NCBI RefSeq assembly: GCF_029961185.1
Contig: NZ_JASBQQ010000006.1
Location: 186,001 to 250,000 of the forward strand
DNA: 64,000 bases
Direction of reading: 5' to 3'
DNA from: Albidovulum aestuarii
GTDB taxonomy: Bacteria; Pseudomonadota; Alphaproteobacteria; Rhodobacterales; Rhodobacteraceae
Shown here: in pieces, positions 25,020-33,251 of the stretch
How the letters are laid out: every line of letters starts with the position of its first letter
How positions within the stretch are numbered: the first letter of the stretch is position 1
Notes under the pieces: model-generated
Databases searched by the model: none
The model's input: the letters and a program-made list of their open reading frames with translations, nothing else
What the model was told of the DNA's origin: nothing
Position numbers and translations under genes: made by a program

Positions 25020-26003
25020 ATGACACCGAAATTCATCAATACAGGTGCGCTCGCCATCGCGACGATGGCCGCATTACCTGCCGCAGCCGAGACCACGGTA
25101 CGTCTCAGCACTTACGTTAACGAAGCCGATATCCGCTACGAAGGCTTTACGCATTTTGCCAGTCTCGTCGCCGAAAAGACCGGGGGTAGCGTTAAGATCG
25201 AGGTATTCCCGTCGGCGACACTCCACGGCTGGTCAGAAGGCGTTGACGCGCTTCAGGGCGGTGTCTCGGACATTTCATGGATCAACGCGGACAACCGCCT
25301 GCCGTGCTACGCCGTGACGTCGCTCTATCCGGCACTCATCGATCTGTCCGAGCAGCCGAAGCTGGATGCGGATTATGCCAATCTCATCCGTGATGAGGCC
25401 GCCCAGCAGGGCCTCGTACCGCTCATCAACTCGAACTATTCCTATGACCAGGAGTGGTGGTTCGAGGAGCCGATGGACGACATCGGCAAGCTGGATGGCA
25501 AGCTTGTCCGCTCGATCGGCCCGCTCGTGTCCATGATGATTGAAACCTGGGGCGGCGAGCCGGTGTTCGTGGCGCCGAAGGAAGTGTTCCAGTCCGCCGA
25601 ACGCGGTGTCGTCGACGGCATCAACATGGGTGTCGCGACCTATTCATCCTGGAAGCTCTGGGATGTCATGCCGCACATGGTCAATGCGAACCTGTTCTAC
25701 GGCAACATCATCTACATGATGAACAAGGACAAGTTCGACGCCCTTACCCCCGAAGAACAGGCCGCGATGACCGAGGCAGCCGCAGAGACCGAGGTTTGGC
25801 TTCAGCCGAAATACGAGGGCTGGGTTGATGAGCAGGTTGCGGCCGCAGTTGCCGCAGGCGGCACGGAAGAGAACCTGTCGGCCGAGACCAGTGCTGCCCT
25901 GATCGCCAGTGTCAAGGACACATGGGACGTCACTGTTGACGAGGCTTGCGGCGCCGAACTGGCGGGTGAAATCCGCACCCTTCTGGCAAGCCACGCTCCC
26001 TGA
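25020..26003 (+). CDS. dctP: TRAP transporter substrate-binding protein (DctP family)
   Basis: 327 residues with an N-terminal Sec signal (to about residue 23, ending PAAAETT). Mature-protein features of the DctP family: VRLSTYVNEAD at the start, FPSATLHGWSEGVDALQGGVSDI, the arginine in DGKLVRSIGP that usually grips a carboxylate, and VFQSAERGVVDGINMG. It binds the substrate in the periplasm. The ligand is unknown. First gene of a four-gene operon with dctQ, dctM and an alpha/beta hydrolase. Confidence 0.92.
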   Translation: MTPKFINTGALAIATMAALPAAAETTVRLSTYVNEADIRYEGFTHFASLVAEKTGGSVKIEVFPSATLHGWSEGVDALQGGVSDISWINADNRLPCYAVTSLYPALIDLSEQPKLDADYANLIRDEAAQQGLVPLINSNYSYDQEWWFEEPMDDIGKLDGKLVRSIGPLVSMMIETWGGEPVFVAPKEVFQSAERGVVDGINMGVATYSSWKLWDVMPHMVNANLFYGNIIYMMNKDKFDALTPEEQAAMTEAAAETEVWLQPKYEGWVDEQVAAAVAAGGTEENLSAETSAALIASVKDTWDVTVDEACGAELAGEIRTLLASHAP

Positions 26004-26074
26004 GCGGAGCATTTCCTGGCGGCTCCGGACCGTTCCGGGGCCGCCTGTAATCTCTCTGCCGAAAGAGGCTTATC

Positions 26075-26584
26075 ATGGATGAGCGTTTGGACCGCCTGAT
26101 CCGTAGCGTGGAACGGATCGTTGTCTGGGCAGCCGCTGCCGGTGGCATTATCGTGCTGATCCAGATGCTCTGGATATCCTACGGCGTATTCACCCGCTAC
26201 GGATTGGGCAAGCCCGACCGGCTGGTGACCGAGGCAACCGCGCTCCTGCTGTTCCCGGTTGCCTTTGCCGGCCTCGCCTTCGCGCTTCGTGAAGACGCAA
26301 TGCCGAAAGTGACAATGCTGATCGACCGCTTCTCGCAGCGGGTCCAGCACATCTTCGCGATCATCAATCACGTCATCATGCTGGGTGTCGGCGTCTTCTT
26401 TGCCTATGCCGGTGTCAGCGCCACGATCCGCTCCTTCAACTCGGGCGTTGCATCCGAAATCCTGCACTGGCCGCGCTGGTGGTTCTGGGCTCCCGGCGCT
26501 GCAGCGCTTGTGCTGTTCGCAATTTACGTCGCGCTCAGGCTCACTCGTCTGTTTATGACCATCGCCGCGGAAGGAGAGGTCTGA
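26075..26584 (+). CDS. dctQ: TRAP transporter small membrane subunit (DctQ family)
   Basis: 169 residues with four membrane segments (about 17-40, 62-78, 95-115, 133-155), the normal topology. It links the binding protein to the large permease. Its stop and the dctM start share one base (TGATG), so the two are made together. Confidence 0.9.
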   Translation: MDERLDRLIRSVERIVVWAAAAGGIIVLIQMLWISYGVFTRYGLGKPDRLVTEATALLLFPVAFAGLAFALREDAMPKVTMLIDRFSQRVQHIFAIINHVIMLGVGVFFAYAGVSATIRSFNSGVASEILHWPRWWFWAPGAAALVLFAIYVALRLTRLFMTIAAEGEV

Positions 26585-27885
26585 TGGAATGGTATACTGT
26601 CGGCCTCGGGCTCTTGGTCCTTCTGATGTTCTTCATCGTCATCGGCCTGCCGATCCCCTTCGCCCTTGCCGCCGCATCGCTGCCCTTTCTGTGGGACATC
26701 CAGGGGTGGAGTACCTCGGTCGTGTCGTCCGAACTGAAACTCTGGGGGGTGTGGATCGACTACATCCTTTTGGCGGTTCCCTTGTTCGTCTTCCTAGGAG
26801 AACTCATAGGAAAATCGAATATCGGGCCGAACCTTTACCAGTTCCTGCATCAGGGTGTCCGGCTCAGGGGCTCTGCCGCGTACGGCTCAATCGGCGCGAG
26901 TGCCGGTTTCGGCGCGGTCTGCGGATCGTCGATGGTCGGCGCACTGACCATCGGCGGCGTCGCACTGCCCGAGATGTTGCGCCTTGGCTATGGAAAGCGG
27001 CTGTCATCAGGTGTTCTCGCTGCGGGAGGTACGCTGTCGGTTCTGATCCCGCCGAGCCTGATCCTGCTGTTTTACGGTATCGTCACGGATCAGAGCATCG
27101 GTGATCTCTTCATCGCGGGCGTCATCCCGGGGATCATACTTGTCAGCGGCTTTGTCATCGTGGTGCTGATCTGGGACAGGATGCGACCCGAGGACATTCC
27201 GTCGAGCGAAGACGCCGTGAAGATGCCGTTTATGATGATCCTGAACACCGTCGGACCGGTGGTCCTGATCGGTCTCGTGATCACGGTGGCAATTTATGCC
27301 GGGATCGCGACGCCGACCGAGGCGGCGGCTGTGGCGGCTCTCCTGACGGTCATCCTGGCCTTTGGCGTCGGCGGTCTGACCTGGCAGGCATTCAAGGATG
27401 CTCTGTTTTCCACGATGCGGACGATGGGATATCTCGGCCTTCTTCTGTCAGCCGGCGTGCTCTTCGGTTTCGTCCTGACCTATTACCGGGTGCCGCAGCA
27501 ATTCACTGAACTGTTCCTGTCCTTCGATCTGTCGCCCTATACCGTGCTGGCGATTGTCATCGTTTTCTACATCGTGCTGGGCATGTTCCTTGAGCCGGTT
27601 TCCATGACGTTCATCACGCTTCCGACGATCTTTCCCCTGATGGCAGCAGCGGGGTTCGACCTGATCTGGTTTGGCGTCGTGTACACGATCACCATGGAGA
27701 TCGCGGTGCTGACACCGCCAGTGGGGCTGAACCTCTACGTCATTCAGGCTATCAGCCGGGATCAGGTGAGCATCGGCGATGTCATCATGGGCTGCCTACC
27801 CTTCATCGGGGCGATGGTGCTTTTGATCCTGATCCTGATTGTGGCGCCGGACGTGGCGCTCTGGCTTCCGGAACAAATGCGGTGA
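26584..27885 (+). CDS. dctM: TRAP transporter large permease (DctM family)
   Basis: 433 residues from ATG 26584; an earlier in-frame start lies inside dctQ. It has about twelve hydrophobic segments and the DctM-typical stretches GASAGFGAVCGSSMVGALT, LIPPSLILLFYGIV, ATPTEAAAVAALL and VLTPPVGLNLYVIQAIS. It is the sodium-coupled transport channel. It overlaps the hydrolase start. Confidence 0.93.
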   Translation: MEWYTVGLGLLVLLMFFIVIGLPIPFALAAASLPFLWDIQGWSTSVVSSELKLWGVWIDYILLAVPLFVFLGELIGKSNIGPNLYQFLHQGVRLRGSAAYGSIGASAGFGAVCGSSMVGALTIGGVALPEMLRLGYGKRLSSGVLAAGGTLSVLIPPSLILLFYGIVTDQSIGDLFIAGVIPGIILVSGFVIVVLIWDRMRPEDIPSSEDAVKMPFMMILNTVGPVVLIGLVITVAIYAGIATPTEAAAVAALLTVILAFGVGGLTWQAFKDALFSTMRTMGYLGLLLSAGVLFGFVLTYYRVPQQFTELFLSFDLSPYTVLAIVIVFYIVLGMFLEPVSMTFITLPTIFPLMAAAGFDLIWFGVVYTITMEIAVLTPPVGLNLYVIQAISRDQVSIGDVIMGCLPFIGAMVLLILILIVAPDVALWLPEQMR

Positions 27886-28658
27886 TGAACGGTCTGCCCT
27901 ATCTCCGTGCCGGAAACGGACCGCCATTTGTTCTGGTCCACGGCTATCTCGGCGGAGCGGAGCAATGGCATCGTGAGATGGACCATTTCTCCGACCGGTA
28001 TGACGTGATCGCACCAAACCTGCCAGGCTTCGGCGCGGCGGCTGATCGTAGGGGGTGCGACACAATTGTCGGAATGGCAGAGGCGGTCTACGGGCTGCTC
28101 GACGAACTGGCGGTCGACGATTTCACCCTGCTTGGCCATTCCATGGGCGGCATGATTGTTCAGGAGATGGCGCGGATGCGACCGCAGAGCGTGTCGCGAC
28201 TCATTCTCTACGGGACAGGGCCGCTTGGCTTGATGCCGGACCGGTTCGAACCGCTGGCCACATCGCGCGAACGCCTGCTGTCAGACGGGGTCTCTGCGAC
28301 GATTGCCCGGATCGGCGCGACCTGGTTCAAAAGAGGTGCCGATGCGGGAGGTTACCCGCTCGTGACCGAAATCGGCGCGCGCGCGGTTTGCCAAGCGGCC
28401 GAGGCTGCACTCGGCGCGATGGCGGACTGGGACGGACGCGCGGCGCTAAAGCACCTCAACATTCCAACCCTCGTGGTTTGGGGCGATGCCGATCGTTCCT
28501 ATCGTTGGCCGCAGGTCGAGACGCTTTGGACCAATCTGCCAGATGTGCGTCTGTCGGTCATTCCCGGCGCGGCACATGCGGCACATCTTGAGAAGCCTTC
28601 ATTGTTCCATTCTCTGATTGAAGATTTCCTCTCAGAAACTGCGCCTGTGGAGTGCTAA
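27882..28658 (+). CDS. Alpha/beta hydrolase
   Basis: 258 residues; the start is GTG 27882 or the directly following ATG 27885, either of them overlapping or touching the dctM stop. Triad residues are visible: Ser in LLGHSMGGMIVQ, Asp in VVWGDADRSY and His in GAAHAAHLEKPS; an oxyanion loop motif HGYLGGAEQWH lies near the N-terminus. It resembles enol-lactone hydrolases and carboxylesterases. Its coupling to the TRAP operon suggests that the imported compound is, or becomes, an ester, lactone or C-C cleavage substrate. The substrate is unknown. Confidence 0.9.
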   Translation: MMNGLPYLRAGNGPPFVLVHGYLGGAEQWHREMDHFSDRYDVIAPNLPGFGAAADRRGCDTIVGMAEAVYGLLDELAVDDFTLLGHSMGGMIVQEMARMRPQSVSRLILYGTGPLGLMPDRFEPLATSRERLLSDGVSATIARIGATWFKRGADAGGYPLVTEIGARAVCQAAEAALGAMADWDGRAALKHLNIPTLVVWGDADRSYRWPQVETLWTNLPDVRLSVIPGAAHAAHLEKPSLFHSLIEDFLSETAPVEC

Positions 28659-29180
28659 CACTATTACTGAAGGGATGGCCCGGCGGCGAAAGGTCGACAC
28701 ACAAGGATTCCCCGAGTTCGAATTACCGGAGGCCGAGATATGTGGAGCGTCGGCAGTGGACTGGGAGCAGTCATTGGCCCACCCGTGAAAGGGCGACTTT
28801 CAGGGCTGCACCTTGGGTTTGCGTTCTTCTCGCAGCCTCAGATCCGCCCGCACAACCTCGCTCACCGATCAGCTGCGACGTCGCGAAGTCGCCCTTCGAT
28901 AAAGCCGGTGAAGTGGTCCCCGAGCGCCTCCGACGTGTACTTGGTCATGTATTGCCGCCTGCGGCAAAAGATGTCCCGATAAATACTGCTCTTCAGCTCA
29001 GCCATGCTGGGTAGTATGACCTCGCCGACATGCTGTTGGTGCTGGGGTGGCACGTAGCTCTGGACATTCACGACCCGCACGGCTTTCCGAGACCCGCTGA
29101 TCTGTAGCTTGTGACCGTTCGCGGTTCGGTTGTCCGGACACATGCTTACATCGCACCCATCTGCGACGAGTAGTGTTTGG
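28659..29180. other. Gene-poor stretch with the parD remnant
   Basis: About 520 bases between the hydrolase and the IclR gene. Apart from the parD remnant (28771-28948) there is a 37-codon frame on the plus strand at 28675-28788 with AAGGG before its ATG; it has no recognisable relative. The part from 28950 to 29180 has an open minus-strand frame continuous with parD but no family resemblance. It looks like decayed accessory DNA. Confidence 0.5.
28771..28948 (-). pseudogene. Decayed parD-type antitoxin gene
   Basis: From ATG 28948 the minus strand reads MTKYTSEALGDHFTGFIEG, the opening of a ParD/CopG-type antitoxin, then reaches a stop at 28862. One base out of frame the family pattern goes on at once (SEVVRADLRLREERKPKVQ), and after a second slip comes ALKVAL, matching the usual ALRxAL, ending at 28771. 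Two frameshifts and the loss of a short block make it inactive. No matching toxin gene (parE) could be recognised on either side. Confidence 0.7.
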
Positions 29181-29981
29181 TCACCCGAGCATGCAGGCCT
29201 TTAGCTTTCCCGCTATGTCGATCATCACGGGAATGTCTTTTTCCAGATCGCCGATCGTTTTTCGTGTTGTCAACGCATGGGTCGAGAGGCAGGCAACGAG
29301 TGCTCCGCTATCGGCGTAGATCGGCACTGCGGCGCCGACCATATCGTCGAACCACTCTTCCCGGTCGAGGGCGAACCCGTCCTTTCGGATGCGGGCCAGT
29401 TCCTCCCCGAAGGTGGCCTGATCAGTAATCGTGCCGCGCGCTGACCCCTTCTCAGCGATCCGGTCGAAGATGCCCGATGCGACATCGGGCTCCAGCGACG
29501 ACAGGTACAGCTTGCCCGAGGCGCAGCAATGCAGGGGCAGCGGCGCACCGACCTTGAGGTTGACCTGAAACGGCCAGTGTGATTCCAGCCGGTCGAAATA
29601 GATCAGCTTGGTGCCATGCGGGATCGACAGGCTGACGGTTTCGCTAAGCACCTCGGAAAGCTTCCGCATGAGCGAGCGGCGTTCGGTTACCTTTGGTTCG
29701 TATTGCAGGCTGTTCAGCACCAGATTGCGGAACCGTTCGCCGGGCATGTAGTGGCCTGATGTATGGGCGACGATGAACCGTTCCTCGCATAAGGTATCCA
29801 GCCAGCGATAGATCGTCGGTGCAGGAATCCCCAGGCTTTGCGACAACCGCGTCGCCGTCGCCGCCTCGGGATTCAGACAGATCGCCTCGATGATCTCAAG
29901 AACGCGTCGGGGAGAGTTGCGGGTGTTCTTCTGCTCGGTCACGGCATGTCTTTCTGCAGTCTTGGCTGAAGGGTCAGCCAT
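29181..29981 (-). CDS. IclR-family transcriptional regulator
   Basis: 266 residues from ATG 29981; the frame is open to 30089, but residues before this start have no family resemblance. N-terminal winged helix (residues about 20-80; RVLEIIEAIC, TATRLSQSLGIPAPTIYRWLDTL) and C-terminal effector domain (LPLHCCASGKLYLSS, GFALDREEWFDDMVGAAVPI). It is divergent from the alcohol dehydrogenase-TRAP operon, and a large perfect inverted repeat lies between, so it very likely controls that operon and itself. Confidence 0.92.
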   Translation of the reverse strand: MADPSAKTAERHAVTEQKNTRNSPRRVLEIIEAICLNPEAATATRLSQSLGIPAPTIYRWLDTLCEERFIVAHTSGHYMPGERFRNLVLNSLQYEPKVTERRSLMRKLSEVLSETVSLSIPHGTKLIYFDRLESHWPFQVNLKVGAPLPLHCCASGKLYLSSLEPDVASGIFDRIAEKGSARGTITDQATFGEELARIRKDGFALDREEWFDDMVGAAVPIYADSGALVACLSTHALTTRKTIGDLEKDIPVMIDIAGKLKACMLG

Positions 29982-30099
29982 CTGGCAATGCGCTTTGGAA
30001 AACACATTGCCATCAGGGTTTTGTCGGGCGCGTCTGGCCGGTGGCCAAGGCGGTTCGGAGAAAATAGCTGCGCCCCGAGAGTGCGGCAAGGGTGGGTGA

Positions 30100-30140
30100 A
30101 TGTCAACTAAATGGGAATTATTCTATCGTTTAGTTGACAT
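30100..30140. promoter_or_regulatory. 12+12 bp perfect inverted repeat, candidate IclR operator with divergent -35 boxes
   Basis: ATGTCAACTAAA (30100-30111) and TTTAGTTGACAT (30129-30140) are exact inverted repeats with a 17-base A+T-rich spacer. Each arm contains TTGACA pointing outward, one towards the IclR gene and one towards the dehydrogenase gene, so both -35 boxes may lie inside the operator arms. Matching -10 boxes are weak. Confidence 0.7.
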
Positions 30141-30215
30141 GCGGGAGGATCGGCCCTTACCCTTGAGCCATCGGATGCAACGCTGCGAACTGGCGGCGGC
30201 ATCGAAGGGGGGACG

Positions 30216-31385
30216 ATGCGAAGCTCGGTCCGCATATGCGCACCACGGTTCATGACTGTTGGCAAAGGCGCTCTGGACGGAATTCCGGTGATCCTCACGC
30301 GGATGGGCGGGGTAAGAAACCCACTAATCGTGACCGACGCGTTCATGGTGTCCTCAGGCGTGGCCGGGCGGGTTCAGGAGCTTCTGATTTCGGTCGGGCT
30401 GACATCGGCGGTCTTCGACAAGGTGCTGCCCGATCCGACCGATACAATCGTGCTGGCCGGGATCGAAATGCTGGAAGCAGGGGGCCATGACGCAGTGATC
30501 GGGCTTGGCGGCGGCAGCCCCATCGACGCCGCCAAGGCGATTGCGGTGATGGCCGCAGGCAGCCGCGATATTCAGGATTACCGCCCGCCCAAGCAATCGG
30601 ATGAAGCCGGGTTGCCGATGCTGGCCATTCCGACAACCGCCGGAACCGGATCGGAAGTGACCCATCACGCGGTCATCATTCATGACGCGACGCGCGAAAA
30701 AATCTCATGCCGGGGCGAGGGCTTCGTTCCGACCGCCGCCATCGTCGATTATGAGCTGACCCTGTCAAAGCCCAGACGGCTGATCGCGGATAACGGGCTC
30801 GATACGCTGACCCATGCGATCGAGGCCTATGTCAGTCGCAAGGCGACGCTATATTCCGACCGGCTGGCTCTTGACTGCATGCGTCTGGTGGCGGGCAATC
30901 TCGATGCCGCCTATCGTGACCCCGAAAACATGTCCGCGCGTGAGGCGCTGATGCTGGCCGCGACCTTTGGCGGTTTGGCTTTCTCTAACGCCTCAATCGC
31001 GCTTGTCCATGCGATGAGCCGCCCGTTGGGCAGCCTCTTTCACGTCCCTCACGGGATGAGCAATGCGATGCTGCTGCCGTCGGTCACCGCCTATTCGAAA
31101 TCCGACGCATTAGGGCGCTATGCCGATTGCGCCCGGGTGATCGGGATGGCGGGGGACAAGGACAGCGACGCGGCAGCGGCTGACGCGCTGGTCGAAGGGC
31201 TTTACGCCTATAACCAGCGGCTCGACGTGCCGACCCTGTCGGGTTTCGGCATCGACCGGAACGCCTATCTGACAGCCGCCGGAAAAATGGCTGAGGATGC
31301 CGTCCGCTCGGGCGCACCGGCCAACAACCCCCGCATCGGAAATGTTGAAGAGATAACAGACCTCTACAACAAGGCATGGGCCTGA
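30216..31385 (+). CDS. Iron-type (group III) alcohol dehydrogenase
   Basis: 389 residues, normal length. GLGGGSPIDAAKA near residue 96 binds NAD, and TTAGTGSEVT near residue 145 is the family's second motif. Metal ligands are in DTLTHAIEAY (Asp and His four apart) and in HAMSRPLGSLFHVPHG (first and last His). The residue that is usually His in HxMxHP is Arg here (HAMSRP), probably a subfamily trait. It starts the operon with dctP, dctQ and dctM, so it probably oxidises the imported hydroxy compound or reduces an aldehyde derived from it. The substrate is unknown. Confidence 0.92.
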   Translation: MRSSVRICAPRFMTVGKGALDGIPVILTRMGGVRNPLIVTDAFMVSSGVAGRVQELLISVGLTSAVFDKVLPDPTDTIVLAGIEMLEAGGHDAVIGLGGGSPIDAAKAIAVMAAGSRDIQDYRPPKQSDEAGLPMLAIPTTAGTGSEVTHHAVIIHDATREKISCRGEGFVPTAAIVDYELTLSKPRRLIADNGLDTLTHAIEAYVSRKATLYSDRLALDCMRLVAGNLDAAYRDPENMSAREALMLAATFGGLAFSNASIALVHAMSRPLGSLFHVPHGMSNAMLLPSVTAYSKSDALGRYADCARVIGMAGDKDSDAAAADALVEGLYAYNQRLDVPTLSGFGIDRNAYLTAAGKMAEDAVRSGAPANNPRIGNVEEITDLYNKAWA

Positions 31386-31456
31386 AGGCCAAGGGCCGAA
31401 ACACCAAGGAGAGCTTTCGCGACCCACGACACAGAATTTCAATGGAGGAGACGAAG

Positions 31457-32551
31457 ATGACAACCCTGACCAATACCCTTTCCCGCTACGGCCGTCGCGC
31501 CGTCGGCGTGGCGACCCTGTCGGCGCTGAGCCTTGGCGCGGCCGGTGTGATGACCACCGCCAGTGCGCAGGAAAAGATCCGCTGGAAGGTGCAGGCGACC
31601 TTCAACACCGGCTGGCCGGCGCTTGGGGATCCGATTTCCCGAGTGTCGCAAATGCTGGAAGAGGCGACCGACGGCCGTATCATCCTGAAGGTGTTCGAGC
31701 CGGGCAAGATCGTCCCGCCCCTGGAAATCTCTCCCTCGATCAGCAATGGCAGCCTGCCTGCCGCCTACAACTATCTTGCCTACGATCAGGGCCGCATCCC
31801 CTCTGCGGTGCTGTTTTCCGCAGTCCCCTTCGGGATGGAGCCCTGGGAATATGCCGCTTGGTGGTTTGAGGGCGAAGGCCACGGGCTGGCCGAGGAAATC
31901 TATCACGCCCAGAACATCCACCCGCTTCTCTGCAGCACGATCGGGCCGGAAACCGCCGGCTGGTACCGCAAGCCGATCAACAGCCTCGACGACCTCAAAG
32001 GGCTGAAGATCCGCTTTTCCGGTCTCGGCGGCATGGTTCTGGACCGCATCGGCGCCTCGGCCACCCTGATGGCGGGGGGTGAGATCTTTGCGGCGTTGGA
32101 AAAGGGCACGCTGGATGCGACCGAATATTCGATGCCCGCTATTGATGAGATCCTCGGCTTTCACAAGATCGCCAAGTTCAACCTCTTCCCCGGCTGGCAC
32201 CAGCCTTCAACCTCGACCCATCTTCTGATCAATCTTGATGAGTGGAACAAGATGTCACGCCCCGATCAGGCCCTGTTCGAAATGGCCTGCACCGCAGCGA
32301 CAATGCGGGCGCTGACAACGGGCGAGGCGCTTCAAGGCGCGCAGATCAAGAGCTTTCCTGACAAGGGCGTGACAGCTGCCAAACTGCCGGACGACGTCAT
32401 TCAGGAACTGAAGCGCGTGACGCTTGAGGTGATGACCGAAGAGGCAGCGAAAGATGCCGACTTTGCCCGGGTCTGGGAATCGCAGAAGGCGTTCCACGAC
32501 GACTACCAGATCTGGAAGGAACTGGGTTACCTGCCGCGCGACTTCAACTAG
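31457..32551 (+). CDS. dctP: TRAP transporter substrate-binding protein (TakP-like)
   Basis: 364 residues from ATG 31457, chosen for the GGAGGAGA in front; longer starts back to 31376 have none. The signal peptide runs to about residue 36 (ending TTASAQEK). The pattern KGLKIRFSGLGG, GGEIFAALEKGTLDATEYS and FNLFPGWHQPST fits the TakP branch, whose members bind 2-oxo acids or other small carboxylates, often with a metal ion. It lies 71 bases after the dehydrogenase and 91 before dctQ. Confidence 0.92.
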   Translation: MTTLTNTLSRYGRRAVGVATLSALSLGAAGVMTTASAQEKIRWKVQATFNTGWPALGDPISRVSQMLEEATDGRIILKVFEPGKIVPPLEISPSISNGSLPAAYNYLAYDQGRIPSAVLFSAVPFGMEPWEYAAWWFEGEGHGLAEEIYHAQNIHPLLCSTIGPETAGWYRKPINSLDDLKGLKIRFSGLGGMVLDRIGASATLMAGGEIFAALEKGTLDATEYSMPAIDEILGFHKIAKFNLFPGWHQPSTSTHLLINLDEWNKMSRPDQALFEMACTAATMRALTTGEALQGAQIKSFPDKGVTAAKLPDDVIQELKRVTLEVMTEEAAKDADFARVWESQKAFHDDYQIWKELGYLPRDFN

Positions 32552-32642
32552 CGGCCCGTCCACCCGAACGACTGCGGGCCATTCTGCCGGATACGGTGCA
32601 GGATGGCCCGTTGACTGATAGGCTGAGCCACGGGGAGGGCGC

Positions 32643-33251
32643 ATGCGCAACGATGACGAAGACAGTGTGCATGGTGCTGTCGATGCAGGTGACCGGCCGC
32701 ATCACGCGGCGGACCCGCTGCGCGACAACGGGTTGGCCCGTGCCATCGACCGGATGGTCGGGCTGATCGGCGAGGCATTCAGCTGGCTCTGGCTGGCTCT
32801 TCTGGTCGTGATCATCGCGAATGTCGTGCTGCGTTACGTCTTCAGCCAGGGCATGATCGAGCTGGAGGAACTGCAATGGTATCTCTATGCCGCCGCCTGG
32901 CTCGTCGGTCTGTCCTACACCTTCCTGTCGGACGGACATGTCCGCGTTGATGTGCTGCATGACCGGCTGTCGCTGAAGGCGCGCATGTGGTTGGAACTGA
33001 TCGGCCTGACCGCGTTCTTCCTGCCATTCGTCTGCTTCGTTCTCTACTATGGAATGCCCTTCGTTGAGCTCTCTTGGCGCACCGGCGAAACCTCGACCTC
33101 GGCCAACGGACTCGGGGCGCGCTGGCTGATCAAGGGCTGCCTGCTGTTCAGCTTCGGACTTCTGTTTCTGGTCGGGCTGGCGCGACTGACGCGGGTGGTC
33201 GGAACGTTGAGGCATGGACCGGCCGAACCGGCGGTAGGGGCCTCAAGATGA
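32643..33251 (+). CDS. dctQ: TRAP transporter small membrane subunit (DctQ family)
   Basis: 202 residues. After a charged 40-residue N-terminal tail come four membrane segments (about 40-62, 78-96, 115-140, 162-185), with the GHVRVDVLHDRLS-like loop typical of the family. GGGGAGG precedes the ATG. It overlaps dctM by 4 bases (ATGA). Confidence 0.9.
   Translation: MRNDDEDSVHGAVDAGDRPHHAADPLRDNGLARAIDRMVGLIGEAFSWLWLALLVVIIANVVLRYVFSQGMIELEELQWYLYAAAWLVGLSYTFLSDGHVRVDVLHDRLSLKARMWLELIGLTAFFLPFVCFVLYYGMPFVELSWRTGETSTSANGLGARWLIKGCLLFSFGLLFLVGLARLTRVVGTLRHGPAEPAVGASR

Noticed and set aside
28675-28788. 37-codon frame after the hydrolase gene with AAGGG in front
   Set aside because: No known relative, overlaps the parD remnant on the other strand, and too short to judge.
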